This document shows, one piece after another, positions 23,153-34,001 of a stretch of 64,000 bases of DNA (position 1 is its first letter; every line of letters starts with the position of its first letter). The notes beneath the pieces were generated by a model, which had not been told where the DNA came from, made no database searches, and was given only the letters and a program-made list of their open reading frames with translations. A program made the translations under genes and the position numbers. The stretch comes from Amoebophrya sp. A120 (taxonomy: Eukaryota; Sar; Dinophyceae; Syndiniales; Amoebophryaceae). The stretch spans positions 1,315,790 to 1,379,789 of the forward strand of contig CAJINV010000011.1 in assembly GCA_905178155.1 (NCBI GenBank), given 5' to 3'.

Positions 23153-25645
23153 ATGTCGATTTCGGTGTCCTCATCCGCATTGGACTCAAGCGTTGCTCCA
23201 CCAACCAACTGCGACCTCGCATCCAATTCTACTGAGACCACATTGAAAAATATCTTAGCCACGAGGTCCGGTGCCGATTCCTGCGCAATAAATCCTGTTG
23301 AGCAGCAAAGAAATGCCTTGCGGCTCATCCGTATTCGCAATATTGGCGGAAATCCTGTCGACGTCTTCGTCGATCCGACGAAAGTGTGCACGGTAGGCGA
23401 TCTATCGAGCCACGATATCATCCGTAGCGCTTTTGGTGAGGACCAGCTACTTCCACCGGTGCATCGTCTGGCGTGGCTAAAGTTTGACGAGGGCGTCGAA
23501 GATGTTGATCTCGGCGAAATCCAGCTGGAAGAACACGAGGTCGATAGAAGCACTTCCGAAGGTAGTGGCGACTTCGAGGAACACGGCGACGCACTCCAAT
23601 CGACGTGCTCCTCAATCCAGAGTAATTGTAATTCCCACCCGGAAGGAGCGTTTCTCCCCACGGAGACTGAAGTCGATTACTCCCTTTCGGCTCCACCGTC
23701 CTTTCAGTTTGTCGTGACTAGCCCAGAATTCGACGCCGCTGAACTCTTTAAGTTTGAGAACAGTCCGGTGGGCGCAAATGCTGGTGCTGCTCGTGCAGAC
23801 GTCGAGCAACGACTTCTTGGCGAAGTTGATGAAGCTCCTCAGGACGAGGACGATCAGGATTACATAAATGCGCGGAGGATTGCGGCCTGGCATTACCGTG
23901 TGGAACGAATACTTCTCAAATTGTCCCTACAGGAGGCACGCACCTTCCTCTATGAGCAAAACTGGCGAGTGCTCGCCGAAGATTCGTCCGACTCCGAAGG
24001 TATTGAATTTCTGCACTCTCGCATCAAAGCGTGGCTGCCATGGGGGCTAAAGGAGCACCAGCCTCGTGGTGGGCATGGGGCGCACTTCAGGTATGATGTG
24101 TTTTCTGAGGTGCCCGTGACGCTGGTTATGGCAATCATGGAGCTGTCAGAGGCGGAGTGGGCTCTTCACGAAAAGCTTTCGCAAGGAAGCCTCTTTGCTT
24201 TGTCGGAGAAGAGGAAGTATGTCTCATCCCTGCGCAGCATCTTTTTTCGCGCGGATGGGTTTCTCTACTTCCTAGATGGGGAGGAATGTTATTCCGATTG
24301 TAGGCAGCAACCGACCGAGGGCATCCGACTTCTTGACACTCTTTGCGAGAAATGTCTTGCGGTGTCGAAGCACGGTGAGCCTACACCTGGCGTGGCCGCA
24401 AAAAACATTGCAGACATGGTGATGCGCCGGCGCCGCTCTAGGGGTCTTCCACTTGTTAATCTCCGAGTGCTGCGCTATGCGGTCCGTGCCACGGTTCAGC
24501 TTTTCCGTCGTGGAGACGATCAGATCGGCAGCTGCAGCACACCAGCTGCGATTACAGAGTTCTGCCAGGCGTTAAGCGAGATCGACTTTGGTCCCAAAGG
24601 GATCGCTGACAAGTGCAGAGAGGCCGCCATTTCGTTCCTGAAGGGACCCATCTGGCCCTACACGGATATGTGGCTGGAGGAGCATAACTGGCCATGGGGA
24701 TATGGGGAAGAAGAGGAACTGTGGAATCCGCTTTGCCTCGAGCCGTTCACGCACTATCGGACCAACACCCGCCGCTGCGTCCGGGATTTACACACAGTGG
24801 TTCTCTTAAGGTTGTTGGACATGAAGCGTCTCATCAAACATCTCATCATGCCACAGCTGCTCATCGATCGCAGCAAAGCCGCGGCCGCTTCTTTCGACAA
24901 CTCAATCTCGCAGGAATGGGACATTCTCGGCTCTATGATTCCGGGATACGATAACATCGCCGAAGGCTTTTACTTTTTTGACGCGTATTGGCCTCCCCAT
25001 CTGCTACATCGACGACCGAGTTTAACTTTTGAAGAATATACCCCACCTGATGGTGACGGGACAGAGACAGAGGTTGAGAGTCTTGGCGACGGGGATGATG
25101 CACGAGAGGTAGCACCACCGGACGCAGTAAAAGCCACTGCAGCTGGCGCACAAAATTACATCTATGACTTTTCGCCAGTCCTTCAGCGCTTGGACGATTT
25201 GGCGTACCAGTGTATTCACGGGCCGCGAAACAAAATCCTGCACGATCTTGGAATTCCGCAGCGATGGAGGCAATTGCTAGAACGTTTGACCTGGGAAACA
25301 GAATGCGATCACTGGAAGCAGGAATGGTATCAACAATTAGGACTGATTGGCCCGACTGCACCTCCTCTCCCTTGGAAGGACATGGAGCATTTTTGGGCCA
25401 TCAGCGACAAGCCGCTGCGAAAGGCTGCTTTCTTCATTTGGCCTGATGCGGACATCGAAGAAGAGGCAGAGGACCACTTTGAATCAAAACCGTCGACGCA
25501 TGCAACATGCTACAGATATTGCCAATATTCATGGAGATGTGAATATCAAGCGAACGCCCATACTGATACGGTTGAGGCGGTGCGGCGCTCGCGCCGGTGC
25601 TGGGGGGGATGGAAATGGAAAGCGGAAGATGGACGTCAATTCTAG
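23153..25645 (+). CDS. Tandem family of unknown function, copy B
   Basis: Single uninterrupted exon of 830 aa starting at ATG 23153 in the context AAAAATGTCG. Shared blocks: LIRIRNIGG, VDPTKVCTVGDLSSHDII, EDQLLPPVHRLAWL (residues about 97-110), FQFVVTSPEF, LSLQEARTFLYEQNW, MELSEAEWALHEKL, TEFCQALSEIDF, GPRNKILHDLGIPQRWRQL, LPWKDMEHFWAI. Identity with A and C is concentrated in these blocks; linkers are acidic and diverged. Compared with A and C it has a longer C-terminal tail rich in Cys, Arg and Trp after the PLPW block. Lack of any intron makes it a natural empty-site control for the introner in copy A. No known domain recognised. Confidence 0.82.
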   Translation: MSISVSSSALDSSVAPPTNCDLASNSTETTLKNILATRSGADSCAINPVEQQRNALRLIRIRNIGGNPVDVFVDPTKVCTVGDLSSHDIIRSAFGEDQLLPPVHRLAWLKFDEGVEDVDLGEIQLEEHEVDRSTSEGSGDFEEHGDALQSTCSSIQSNCNSHPEGAFLPTETEVDYSLSAPPSFQFVVTSPEFDAAELFKFENSPVGANAGAARADVEQRLLGEVDEAPQDEDDQDYINARRIAAWHYRVERILLKLSLQEARTFLYEQNWRVLAEDSSDSEGIEFLHSRIKAWLPWGLKEHQPRGGHGAHFRYDVFSEVPVTLVMAIMELSEAEWALHEKLSQGSLFALSEKRKYVSSLRSIFFRADGFLYFLDGEECYSDCRQQPTEGIRLLDTLCEKCLAVSKHGEPTPGVAAKNIADMVMRRRRSRGLPLVNLRVLRYAVRATVQLFRRGDDQIGSCSTPAAITEFCQALSEIDFGPKGIADKCREAAISFLKGPIWPYTDMWLEEHNWPWGYGEEEELWNPLCLEPFTHYRTNTRRCVRDLHTVVLLRLLDMKRLIKHLIMPQLLIDRSKAAAASFDNSISQEWDILGSMIPGYDNIAEGFYFFDAYWPPHLLHRRPSLTFEEYTPPDGDGTETEVESLGDGDDAREVAPPDAVKATAAGAQNYIYDFSPVLQRLDDLAYQCIHGPRNKILHDLGIPQRWRQLLERLTWETECDHWKQEWYQQLGLIGPTAPPLPWKDMEHFWAISDKPLRKAAFFIWPDADIEEEAEDHFESKPSTHATCYRYCQYSWRCEYQANAHTDTVEAVRRSRRCWGGWKWKAEDGRQF

Positions 25646-27003
25646 TTAAATGCGACAAAGATCTATTTATGGTTGTCGACATTTACAATCTCAACCAGCA
25701 CATTCATTGTCCTGCTCGAGCCCTCCAAGGACTCCTTGATTGTTTCGCTTTCGAGACTAATATCTACCACAACGAACGTTAAGAAATCCACATTTCTCAT
25801 TTTTACTTCTCAGCATTTTTATCAATAATTGTATAGTTTTACATTATTATCAACTTCAACAGAATACAAAAACATTCGTAGGGACCGTATTAAAACCTCA
25901 TTTCCTTTTGCCGTCGCTTGACAGTGTGAATAAAGAGCAGCCATATCCATACCCTGGCTCAGTTGTGCCAGCCCATATTTGTACACAAAAAGCAAGAAGT
26001 ATGCGATCCATGTGAATGCATAAAGAAAGGAGATCAGTATGCAGTATACTGACCCTGAAAGTGAAACAGAGAATCCATATAGTGAATAGCGATAGCTGCT
26101 CGTCTTCGTCATCCAACGTTTATTTTTCTTTGCGCTCCTCCAGTGGACAATTGATGATATCTTCCAACCCGGAGAACAACTATGCTAAACAAGATTTTCA
26201 TGATTTTGCTCGATTCTGCTTGTTGTCATTGATGTCATTGTGTCGCGTATTACACGACCGCTGAGTGCGAGGTGACTGAATCTGAAACTGAAACGGAATT
26301 CCCGTGATGGAAATCATGAAAAATGAAATCAGTATTGCAGCAAAAAGCACGACGATGAACATGCATACACGACTCAGATTTGTTTTCGTGACTGCAGCAC
26401 AATTATGGGCGCAGCCACAGTGCCCTGAGCCAGGTATTGTTCTTGGATGGAACCGAAACAAACCGTCATTGTCCAACTTAGGATCTGCGTCTGCTGTTCC
26501 ATGGATCTCTTTATTGTTGTATACGCGCAGATGACAGTCAACAACATCAGGAAGAAGAATAACAGAAGAATAACAATCAGCGCTTTTACTTGTTCTTTTT
26601 TGTCGTCTACAGCTACACAGTGAACAATCGTACCGAGGTTCCTGCTGGAGGAAGCGTGCTACAGCCTAAAACTGCGCAGCATTTTTTGTTTTGTTGAAAA
26701 CGATGCATCGATGGTTCAATTTTGGCTTTTGTCCTTGTCGCCATAAATTGCAGGGATATCTTCATTTATGTTCATGTCTTCATCTCATGAATAATATAAT
26801 CGGATTTTGTATTTCCTGGCACTTGTTTCTTGCGGCATCATTGATTTTCTGAACGGGTTCATGGAAATCCAAATCTCTTTCCGAGGCATCCAGGAGAGGA
26901 CAACAAGGAAGCATTTCCAACTGATAGTGGCTCAACTAGAAAGTCCAGAAACGTGCTTTTGATTCCATTTTTTCATTTTGATTTTGTCAACAACATTTAT
27001 GTC
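25646..27003. other. Intergenic stretch with hydrophobic minus-strand open frames
   Basis: 1.36 kb. On the minus strand, frames at 25822-26112 and 26198-26476 each encode a hydrophobic span (for example VCMFIVVLFAAILISFF), and a third sits near 26500-26640. They could be exons of a small membrane protein on the opposite strand, but I cannot join them with confidence. No plus-strand gene is supported. Confidence 0.3.
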
Positions 27004-29409
27004 ATGTTCCTTTCGCCCCCCTCGGAAGAAGCACTTGCTCAGTGCAATATGACCATGATTGCGCCGAGCCCAGATGCTGGCCCTGCAGCTCTTGATGCTA
27101 CCAGGAAATGCGGCTCGCAGCTACGAACAACTCAAGCGACGTCCAGCTCCTGCTTGCAAGCTGCAAGCAGCTCATCTCCTTCTACTAGTTCAGCACTGAC
27201 AATGACCCCGACGCCCGCAGCTGGTGGGACGTCGCCCCCGTGCTGCTTACGGAAAATTCGAATTTGCAACATCACTGGAAAACCGATCGAGAAGCTTGTC
27301 GATCCAACAAAGGTGGTGACTGTTGGCGACTTGTCGTCTTACGACCTGATTTCCGACTTTTTCGATGAGGACCAGTTGCTGCCCCCACTGCACCGGCTGG
27401 CATGGCTGGAGGTTGTGGACGACGAGGAGGGGGACGACGAGAACGGACGACACGATGCACACGTCGGTGCTGGCGAGGACGTCCTCCCGGGATCGTGTTG
27501 CAGTGCGAGTGCTGACGCTTTTGCGGTGAATGTTGACGACGCATCCCTTGCGGACGGTGATTGTAAGCCGGAACAAAGCCTAAGCCATGATGACGTAGTC
27601 GAGGAGTGTTCGCATTACAAGACGGCAGATGTTGAGCAACAGGAACAACACCCGCAGGAGTTTCTCGACCCTCAGGCGCTCATCGACTACGGGAGCGTGG
27701 ACGACGAGCCGGCGTTTTCAACAACAACTGTACCAAGCAGGGTGGTTCTTGACCGGGTTCCCTCTTTTCAGTTCGTCATCACCGGGCCTGAAGAAATTGA
27801 TTCGGACATCTTTGCTCCAAGAGCGACTTCACGACCAGGACTGGACGAAAACAAATCACCTCAAGCTCAGGATGAAGAAGACTGGTGTGAATGGAAAAGC
27901 CGAGTGGCGCGCATTCTCGGACAGTTTACGATGGAGCAGGCACGTAGTTTCTTATACGATCAAGGATGGAACGAAATCATTACGCACGCCCAGCACCACT
28001 ACGCCCGATTTACCGAAGATAAGGAGAGGCTTTACGGATATCACGGTCATCTCTTTTGGCTCCCCTGTGGGTTGGAAGAATATCAGTATCAGTGCGAAAG
28101 GCGCAAGACTCCCGGCTTTCCATGCCCTGACAGGTACCAACCAGCGGACGAACCGGGTCGGGTCCCTTTGACCCTTCTCATCGCAGTTTTTGAATTGCCA
28201 GAACCAGAGTGGGCGAAGCATGCGAGATCATCTTCAACCTCGACCACTTCGAAGCCTGGCGTGGACAGGTGGTTTGTGTGGTCCCAGAGAGCACAGTTCG
28301 CGACCGAAATACGGATTCGATTTTTTTACATCCAGGGCATCACGTACTGGGCGACCTCAACACAAGAAGAGATTGACACGAGCCTCGAAAGTGATCCACC
28401 GCAAGAGAGCAAGCTCCTTGATGCGCTCGCCGACAAAGTCATCAGCATCTCGAACATGACTCCTTGCGAAGCGGCGGAACAGGTAGCTGCTGCTGCTGTG
28501 CTGCCGGGTTGGCCGGAAGATGCCGTGAATGAACAGGCGCTGCGACGAGGGATCCGCGCGGTGGTGCGAAATTTGCTGTACCGGTCTGGTGATGAAGCTC
28601 GCATAGAAAGCAGCCAGGAAATACAGCAATTCTGCAAGGCTCTAGAGCACAGCGATAGGGCATTTGGACCCGAGGCGATAGCTCATCATTGTGCGCAGGC
28701 CACTCTCAACTGGGTAAACGAATTTTTGTGGACGGATTACTGGGGCGAAAACGAAGGTCCTCCATCCGATCCCGAAAAGGCGTATCGCAAACGCACACAG
28801 GAGATGCTTGACCGCACTCACAGTGTTGTTGACACCATTCTCTACAACATTCAATACATTGTACAGAAGATGGTATGGCCCCTGCTCGTCCGTCCGGACG
28901 CACTTGGTTTGGAAGTTGGTGCAGCCCCCTGTGTCGTGGCGGACGCTTTCGTGCTGTCTCGGAAAAAGGGCGAGGCCAAGAAAGAGGCCCAAAGCCATAC
29001 AGAGACCGCCTCGACTGGACCACCTCCAGTACCTGTGGAAGAACGACCCCCTGCTTTTGAGGAGCGCATTCGCAGTCCAGCACGTGACGGCGAAGCTAGT
29101 GATGCTGGCGAACCAGATGAACGAACAACTTCTGAAAGAACTACAAGAATACTAGACGTCGTTGTCTATGACTTCACGGCCTTAAACGACCGCCTCCATA
29201 TACTTCGCCATGAACTCTCCGTCAAGAATGGGCCACGAAATAAAGTATTCCAAGAACTCGGCATCCCGCAGCGGTGGCGCGCGGAACTTGAAGAAATGGA
29301 GAGTGATGCCGAATTCGTTGCCGAACATGGAAAGCCGCCACTGCCATGGGCGGGTATCGAGGATCTCTTTGCCATCGGTGCTAAGCCCATTGCAGACAAC
29401 AAGCATTAG
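27004..29409 (+). CDS. Tandem family of unknown function, copy C
   Basis: Single exon, 801 aa from ATG 27004 (a second ATG at 27049 is also possible; the frame is open upstream of both). Blocks: LRKIRICNITG, EKLVDPTKVVTVGDLSSYDLI, EDQLLPPLHRLAWLEV, FQFVITGPEE, FTMEQARSFLYDQGW, FELPEPEWAKHAR, QQFCKALEHSDRAFG, GPRNKVFQELGIPQRWRAEL, LPWAGIEDLFAI. The fit to B is close in the conserved blocks and the acidic linker after the first block is expanded. Three copies in one direction within about 10 kb indicate tandem duplication. No catalytic motif, signal peptide or membrane segment is visible. Confidence 0.8.
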   Translation: MFLSPPSEEALAQCNMTMIAPSPDAGPAALDATRKCGSQLRTTQATSSSCLQAASSSSPSTSSALTMTPTPAAGGTSPPCCLRKIRICNITGKPIEKLVDPTKVVTVGDLSSYDLISDFFDEDQLLPPLHRLAWLEVVDDEEGDDENGRHDAHVGAGEDVLPGSCCSASADAFAVNVDDASLADGDCKPEQSLSHDDVVEECSHYKTADVEQQEQHPQEFLDPQALIDYGSVDDEPAFSTTTVPSRVVLDRVPSFQFVITGPEEIDSDIFAPRATSRPGLDENKSPQAQDEEDWCEWKSRVARILGQFTMEQARSFLYDQGWNEIITHAQHHYARFTEDKERLYGYHGHLFWLPCGLEEYQYQCERRKTPGFPCPDRYQPADEPGRVPLTLLIAVFELPEPEWAKHARSSSTSTTSKPGVDRWFVWSQRAQFATEIRIRFFYIQGITYWATSTQEEIDTSLESDPPQESKLLDALADKVISISNMTPCEAAEQVAAAAVLPGWPEDAVNEQALRRGIRAVVRNLLYRSGDEARIESSQEIQQFCKALEHSDRAFGPEAIAHHCAQATLNWVNEFLWTDYWGENEGPPSDPEKAYRKRTQEMLDRTHSVVDTILYNIQYIVQKMVWPLLVRPDALGLEVGAAPCVVADAFVLSRKKGEAKKEAQSHTETASTGPPPVPVEERPPAFEERIRSPARDGEASDAGEPDERTTSERTTRILDVVVYDFTALNDRLHILRHELSVKNGPRNKVFQELGIPQRWRAELEEMESDAEFVAEHGKPPLPWAGIEDLFAIGAKPIADNKH

Positions 29410-30160
29410 TCCTTTCTTGCGATCGCTTGTTCATGATCAATCCGTGTTGAAATTGCTCAAAGCGACCAAAGAAAAATGAAAAGAAAAGGCTATCCCCCTG
29501 ACAACTCAAGTAAAAAGTGTTCGTCCTACTCTTGACCTTTTTGCAATAATCGCACCGTGTCGCTCTGGCCGGGCCACGTGAGAACACTTGACTCGCAACC
29601 CAACCGGCCGATCTCGACCCCCCCACCGGACCTCGAGAAGCGCTGGCTGCTCGTCGCCAGATGTAGAAAGAGAAGCGGTCGTTGTAGCGCCAGATGTGAA
29701 GTAGAATGACGAGAGAGCTTGAGCTTGAAGATGCATTTTAATAATTTTTGGCGTAGGTCTCAGTCTGGGTCGTTCGTAATATTACTGGTCATTCGTCGTG
29801 GAATTCGAAATCTACTTTCGTACTCGTAGCTGTGGTCGGCATGATATTATGTACGCGCTACAACATTGCGTCGCCTGACTTTGACGTGACCTCTGACCAC
29901 AAGTATGCAGCCAGTATCGTCGTCTAAGCAAATGCTAACATCACTTTGTCTCAACAACTTCTTAGGGAACAGACGTGTTTTTTTTTTTCGCGAAAGGGAC
30001 GTAGGTTCATTGGTACTTATGGCCTTGCCGCACAGAAAATAGGGAAGAAGGAAATATTATTTGTCACTATTGAAAAGTAATCGGAGAATCTCAAGTGTTT
30101 GATTCGCATAAAGAGCAAGAAACGCAAGAAACGATTCTAGCGCTAAAAAGCAAATCAAAA
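29410..30160. other. Intergenic stretch with a duplicated coding fragment
   Basis: No complete gene. It holds a 42-bp fragment (29593-29634) that encodes SQPNRPISTPPPDL, nearly the same peptide as residues 4-17 of the ankyrin-like protein starting at 30161. See the separate entry. Confidence 0.5.
29593..29634 (+). pseudogene. Partial duplicate of the first exon of the ankyrin-like gene
   Basis: These 14 codons match 30170-30211 with seven base differences, six of them synonymous. No ATG precedes the fragment in frame at the matching place and the similarity stops after the Leu codon. It may be a remnant of a tandem copy or an unrecognised exon. Confidence 0.45.
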
Positions 30161-32162
30161 ATGGTGAATTCGCAGCCGAATCGGTCGATCTCGACCCCTC
30201 CGCCGGACCTCCGGCGCCAGCACCGCAGCACCGCGGGTAGTGGCTTCGGTGTTGATAACAGGCTTCCACCAATCAACCAGGATAATTCTTCAACGAACAA
30301 AACCAGTACAGGAAATGCTGCCCAACATGCGCGCGACACGACCGGTGCAGAGGCGTTCAAGAAAATCCAGCGGGCGATGCAGAAACACGCAATTATTGGG
30401 CAGGAAACGGTGAAACACCTCCGAAGACACTCCCAGGGGCGGAAGGCCAGCGAGTCGAGTTTGAACCGGGAACAGAGGTTGGCGGAGAAGTACAATTTGC
30501 CAAAAATCGAGGCTGAGGCCCGCATCGACACCAACAGGTTTGGCATGAAGAAAAAGCCAACACCAGGACTGAAGCCCGGGGACTTGGAGCAGGAACTCGT
30601 TCGGCGGGTAATCATATGGATAGCAAAAATGTCTGGGTCTGGAAGACTGCACCTTGTCATGCAGATTTTACATGACCCGTGACGTCTGTGATGTGTTCCC
30701 TAGCATCACAGATTTTCTGAGTGCTTCTTGATGCCTATTCCGCATGACAAATGCCCCAGCAAAGCTGGCATCACAAGTTCCAACTTTCCAGACCCAGACA
30801 TTTTTGCATTCGATAAATCAAGGGCGATCACGATTGGGTCTACAACGCATTGTATCCTGTGCAAAAGCATCGTAGTCGTATTGCAATCATGCGTTACAAA
30901 TCTTTTTTTTAAGGTACATCCGCATTACAAATTTTCTATTTATTTCTCATGCTGAGGAAATAGAAATTTGTAATGCATTTATACGAGTACGATACTTTTG
31001 CAGTTCATACCTTGCAGAAGGCAGGGAGAGATTTGCTGTTCTCCGAATGGGGCGGAGGAGTAACGAAGACCTGCATTCTGTACGCCGCGAATCGAGCAGG
31101 TAAGAGCAATAAGTAGAGTCATTGATAATTATGATTTTTACCATTGGAGGGATGAAGTTTTGTTTGCTCATTGATACGTGTTTGATGTCAGAATGATGCG
31201 TGGGCAACCCTACCTCCACCCAGTGTTGCGAACACCAACACGTGAAAAACAAATAAGTAAATTATATCACATCAGATCTCGACATGTGCAAGTTACTGTT
31301 GCGGTACGGGGGAAAGGAGCTTCTGGCAGTAAAGGATTTGAAGAACCGCGATGTGGCACACTACGCACGAAAACACGGCTTTGACATCGGCAGTCTCAAG
31401 GGCATGGGCCAAGGACTCGTGGACTGCTGGAACTACCGAATTCTCATGCGCAAAGGGCCATATCAAATAGAAATGCAAATATAATTTGTCGTCCTGGGTG
31501 GTCGGTCTGCGAGAATGCAAGGTTATTTCTGATGCAGTTTGTTCTGCAAGAGCAAGACAGACAACACTTAGGCTACTTAGCAGCTCCTCAAAAATTTGCC
31601 ATGCTCAGCTGTCAATGGAGGTGTGTGTCCGCGTGAAGATTCAGATTGATTCGCCACACGACAGCATTACAAGTTTATTCCAGACCCAGACAAGTATTTG
31701 CATTTGATAGGCCACCAGGAAAGACCATGGGCGACCAAGACGGCGGGCCACATGATGGAGACAGCAGCACTAGTTACGATCCACTGGCAGGGGGAGCGTC
31801 GATAATGGTACAACTGCAGCTATCATTTTTGAGCAGGGTTCATCTTGTGTTGAGCTGCTTGTTGATCGTGTTGATTCGATCTGTAGCAAATTGTGTAGTG
31901 GAATAGAAGCACGCATAAGATGAACTTAATTAATATTGTGATGTTTCCATCGCATGAAAATTTTTACAAACAGAGCACCACCAGCACTGCAACGCTGGCA
32001 ACAAATCACGGTGGAAACCCTCATCGAGGTGGTGGGGATGACGACGAGGAGAACTCGGTCTTGGAGCAGTACGGGCGGAGGAGGAAGCCCAGAAGGGCGA
32101 ACCCAAACTACGACCACCAGCTCTCCGGATGTACTTTTTTTTGGCCCAAACAAATAAGATGA
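30161..32162 (+). CDS. Ankyrin-repeat-like protein
   Basis: Exons 30161-30614, 30821-30852, 31015-31099, 31276-31460, 31715-31807, 31974-32162 sum to 346 codons (345 aa). The first exon is a Ser/Pro-rich leader followed by basic helical sequence (AFKKIQRAMQKHAIIGQETVKHLRRH). Residues about 155-230 read like one or two ankyrin units: DWVYNALQKAGRDLLF, TCILYAANRADLDMCKLLLRYGG, then DLKNRDVAHYARKHGF. The C-terminus is Gly/Asp-rich and ends with a basic RRRKPRRAN stretch. Exon 2 is only 32 nt. Introns at 31100-31275 and 31808-31973 are GT-AG; the other three are introners. Probably a protein-binding scaffold; the ankyrin call rests on motif likeness. Start ATG at 30161 follows AAAA. Confidence 0.72.
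30615..30815. mobile_element. Introner, family B
   Basis: Starts TATGGATAGC, inner TGTCTGGGTCTGG and CCAGACCCAGACA, ends CATTCGATA. Perfect duplication AATCA (30610-30614, 30816-30820). Removal gives R-R-V-I-K-G-D-H-D-W. Its interior (30671-30710) resembles a stretch inside the canonical intron at 35195-35327. Confidence 0.92.
30853..31009 (-). mobile_element. Introner, family A (reverse)
   Basis: Starts TATCCTGTGC and ends CAGTTCATA. Flanks CATTG (30848-30852) and CCTTG (31010-31014). Removal gives Y-N-A-L-Q-K-A-G-R; both flank versions encode the same residues. Confidence 0.9.
31461..31709. mobile_element. Introner, family B (left inner repeat decayed)
   Basis: Starts TATCAAATAG and ends CATTTGATA. 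The right side keeps CCAGACCCAGACA but the left TGTCTGGGTCTGG is degraded. Perfect duplication GGCCA (31456-31460, 31710-31714). Removal gives R-K-G-P-P-G-K-T in frame. Confidence 0.88.
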
Positions 32163-34001
32163 CGACAGTCATTGACTCCGTAGCAATTCAAAATGTGGTA
32201 CTATCGTGGCCGAAGTAAAAATAGCAGTAACTAAAAAAAGGCGGCTACGGCTTTGCTTTTGCATTTATAGTGATGTTATGCATCGTAAAATAGATGAGAA
32301 CAGAAAAGAATTACTATCACACATCAACAGACATCAAGCTGCCAGCGCTCGCACAGGCGACGGCGACGCGGTCTCCCGGTAAGAATAAGAAGTAGACGTC
32401 GCTGCAGGGCGAGCGGGTAGAAGTACCGAGTGGACGTCTACCACTATGTCTCTCGTTCAAATTTTCACACACAAGCAAGACGATCTTTCTTTCTATGATA
32501 CGAATACGAATACAATTTGTCACGAACGACCAGTGTCGCTTTTAGTAACTACATTTGCACAGAGATCAGGTCTCCTTTTACATTTTTCAATATTGTCAAC
32601 AAAATTTCCTAGAAAGTTCTGAATAGATGAAATAGAATCAACGTAAACATCAAAACTGCGATCAGGATCAGACGTATCTATGACAAATATCAAAACTAAA
32701 CTTTTGCAAAATCTAACCTTGTACAAATACAATCCATTTTTCTTTATCTTACTTACGCAAATTTCGTTTCTATCTTGTATACCACCTGATGGCATCATCA
32801 AATGGGAGTGGAATGGGAGGATCGCTTATGAAAAATCCTTAACCTTGTATACCTTTTTGTCGCCGATGCGATTTCAATTTCATCTCTTTCTGTTTCAATG
32901 CAATACGCACTGTGTACACTAGAATAAAGCCGTTGTTTTTATTCCGTTTCGTCGGGTTTCAAAAATTATCATGTACAAAAATTGTTGGAAAACTACAAAA
33001 GCTAAGTAGTACTAATTTCGTCCTCCAAAATAAAAAAATGTGCAAGCTCTCGACAAACGCCGCGCATTCAAGACTGCATCCTGCCATGCGCGAAGTCATC
33101 CATTGTTGTTCCTCGCGAGCAAGCTCTAGCTCATCTATGTAGTACCTTGACACGACGCATTTTGGGATCCTTATCCTTCACATGTTGGTAGTACTATGGC
33201 TCGTCTTTTTGCTCAAGTTCTTTCATGGTTCACAAGACGCATCATCAAGTTCCCGCGTTTAGTACATCGAGATCGATCCACAAAACAAAGAAAACAAGAC
33301 CGGCACGAAGCCCTTTTTATCCGAATAATTCGTGCCGTTTTTCACAGAATTTTTGCACAAACTCATTTTTGTTTCCCATTCATTCTTGATGTTGTCCTAC
33401 ACAGGTCGTCGCGACGCATAGTAAGATATCAAACTGACTCTTTTCTAGACCTGAAAGCCAGATGCACTGCGGCCAAACTACTTATACAAAAAGCGTTAAT
33501 CACTGAATAAACGAGTAGAATGCTTTTCTGCGCCGCACATTCCCCCTTTAATATTAGCGCCCGATTTTCATTACTTCGCGTTATGCTACAGGATCATTGT
33601 CCTATTGTCCAACTCGATCCTGGTTTACAATTCCTTTAGAAAAGCTGCGCCTTACTAGCAACACCTATACGAACAAATTTAGACGAATTATATTCCGTCG
33701 ATGAAGAAGTGAAGAGTCATGTCCTCATCTAGTGTCGACCTGCTAAGCCGAAAACTGAAAGTGCACAACAGCTAATTTCAGACCAACAGAACCTGGAATT
33801 TCTCAGTTCAGCAAACTGAGACTCGGCGGACAAGCGACGCTGTCGAGCAATAGCACGCCCTCGTCAGGACCTCCAGTCGATCAGCGCCTCGCGCTCCTGG
33901 CGGTTTCTGTGATAGTGCGGGCGGCTAGTTGTACAATCAATCTCTTCTCTTGAAACAGCACCTCTTACTTCACCCCCGACTCGGCCCAGCAAAAAATCAC
34001 G
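32163..34001. other. Intergenic stretch
   Basis: 1.84 kb, AT-richer than the flanking genes. A 104-codon frame at 33196-33510 (+) and a 93-codon frame at 32520-32801 (-) exist, but neither shows a domain, exon partners or typical local codon use. No introner. Confidence 0.4.

Noticed and set aside
25822-26476. Two minus-strand frames with transmembrane-like spans
   Set aside because: They are AT-rich, lack a start/stop/intron structure I can defend, and contradict the one-strand layout. Kept only as a note in the intergenic entry.
32520-32801. Minus-strand frame with LIFVIDTSDPDRSFD, thought to be a GTPase-like strand
   Set aside because: No P-loop or other G motifs nearby, AT-rich codons, and no joinable exons.
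33196-33510. 104-codon frame starting MARLFAQVLSWF
   Set aside because: Unsupported by homology, splice context or codon use; a chance frame is likely.
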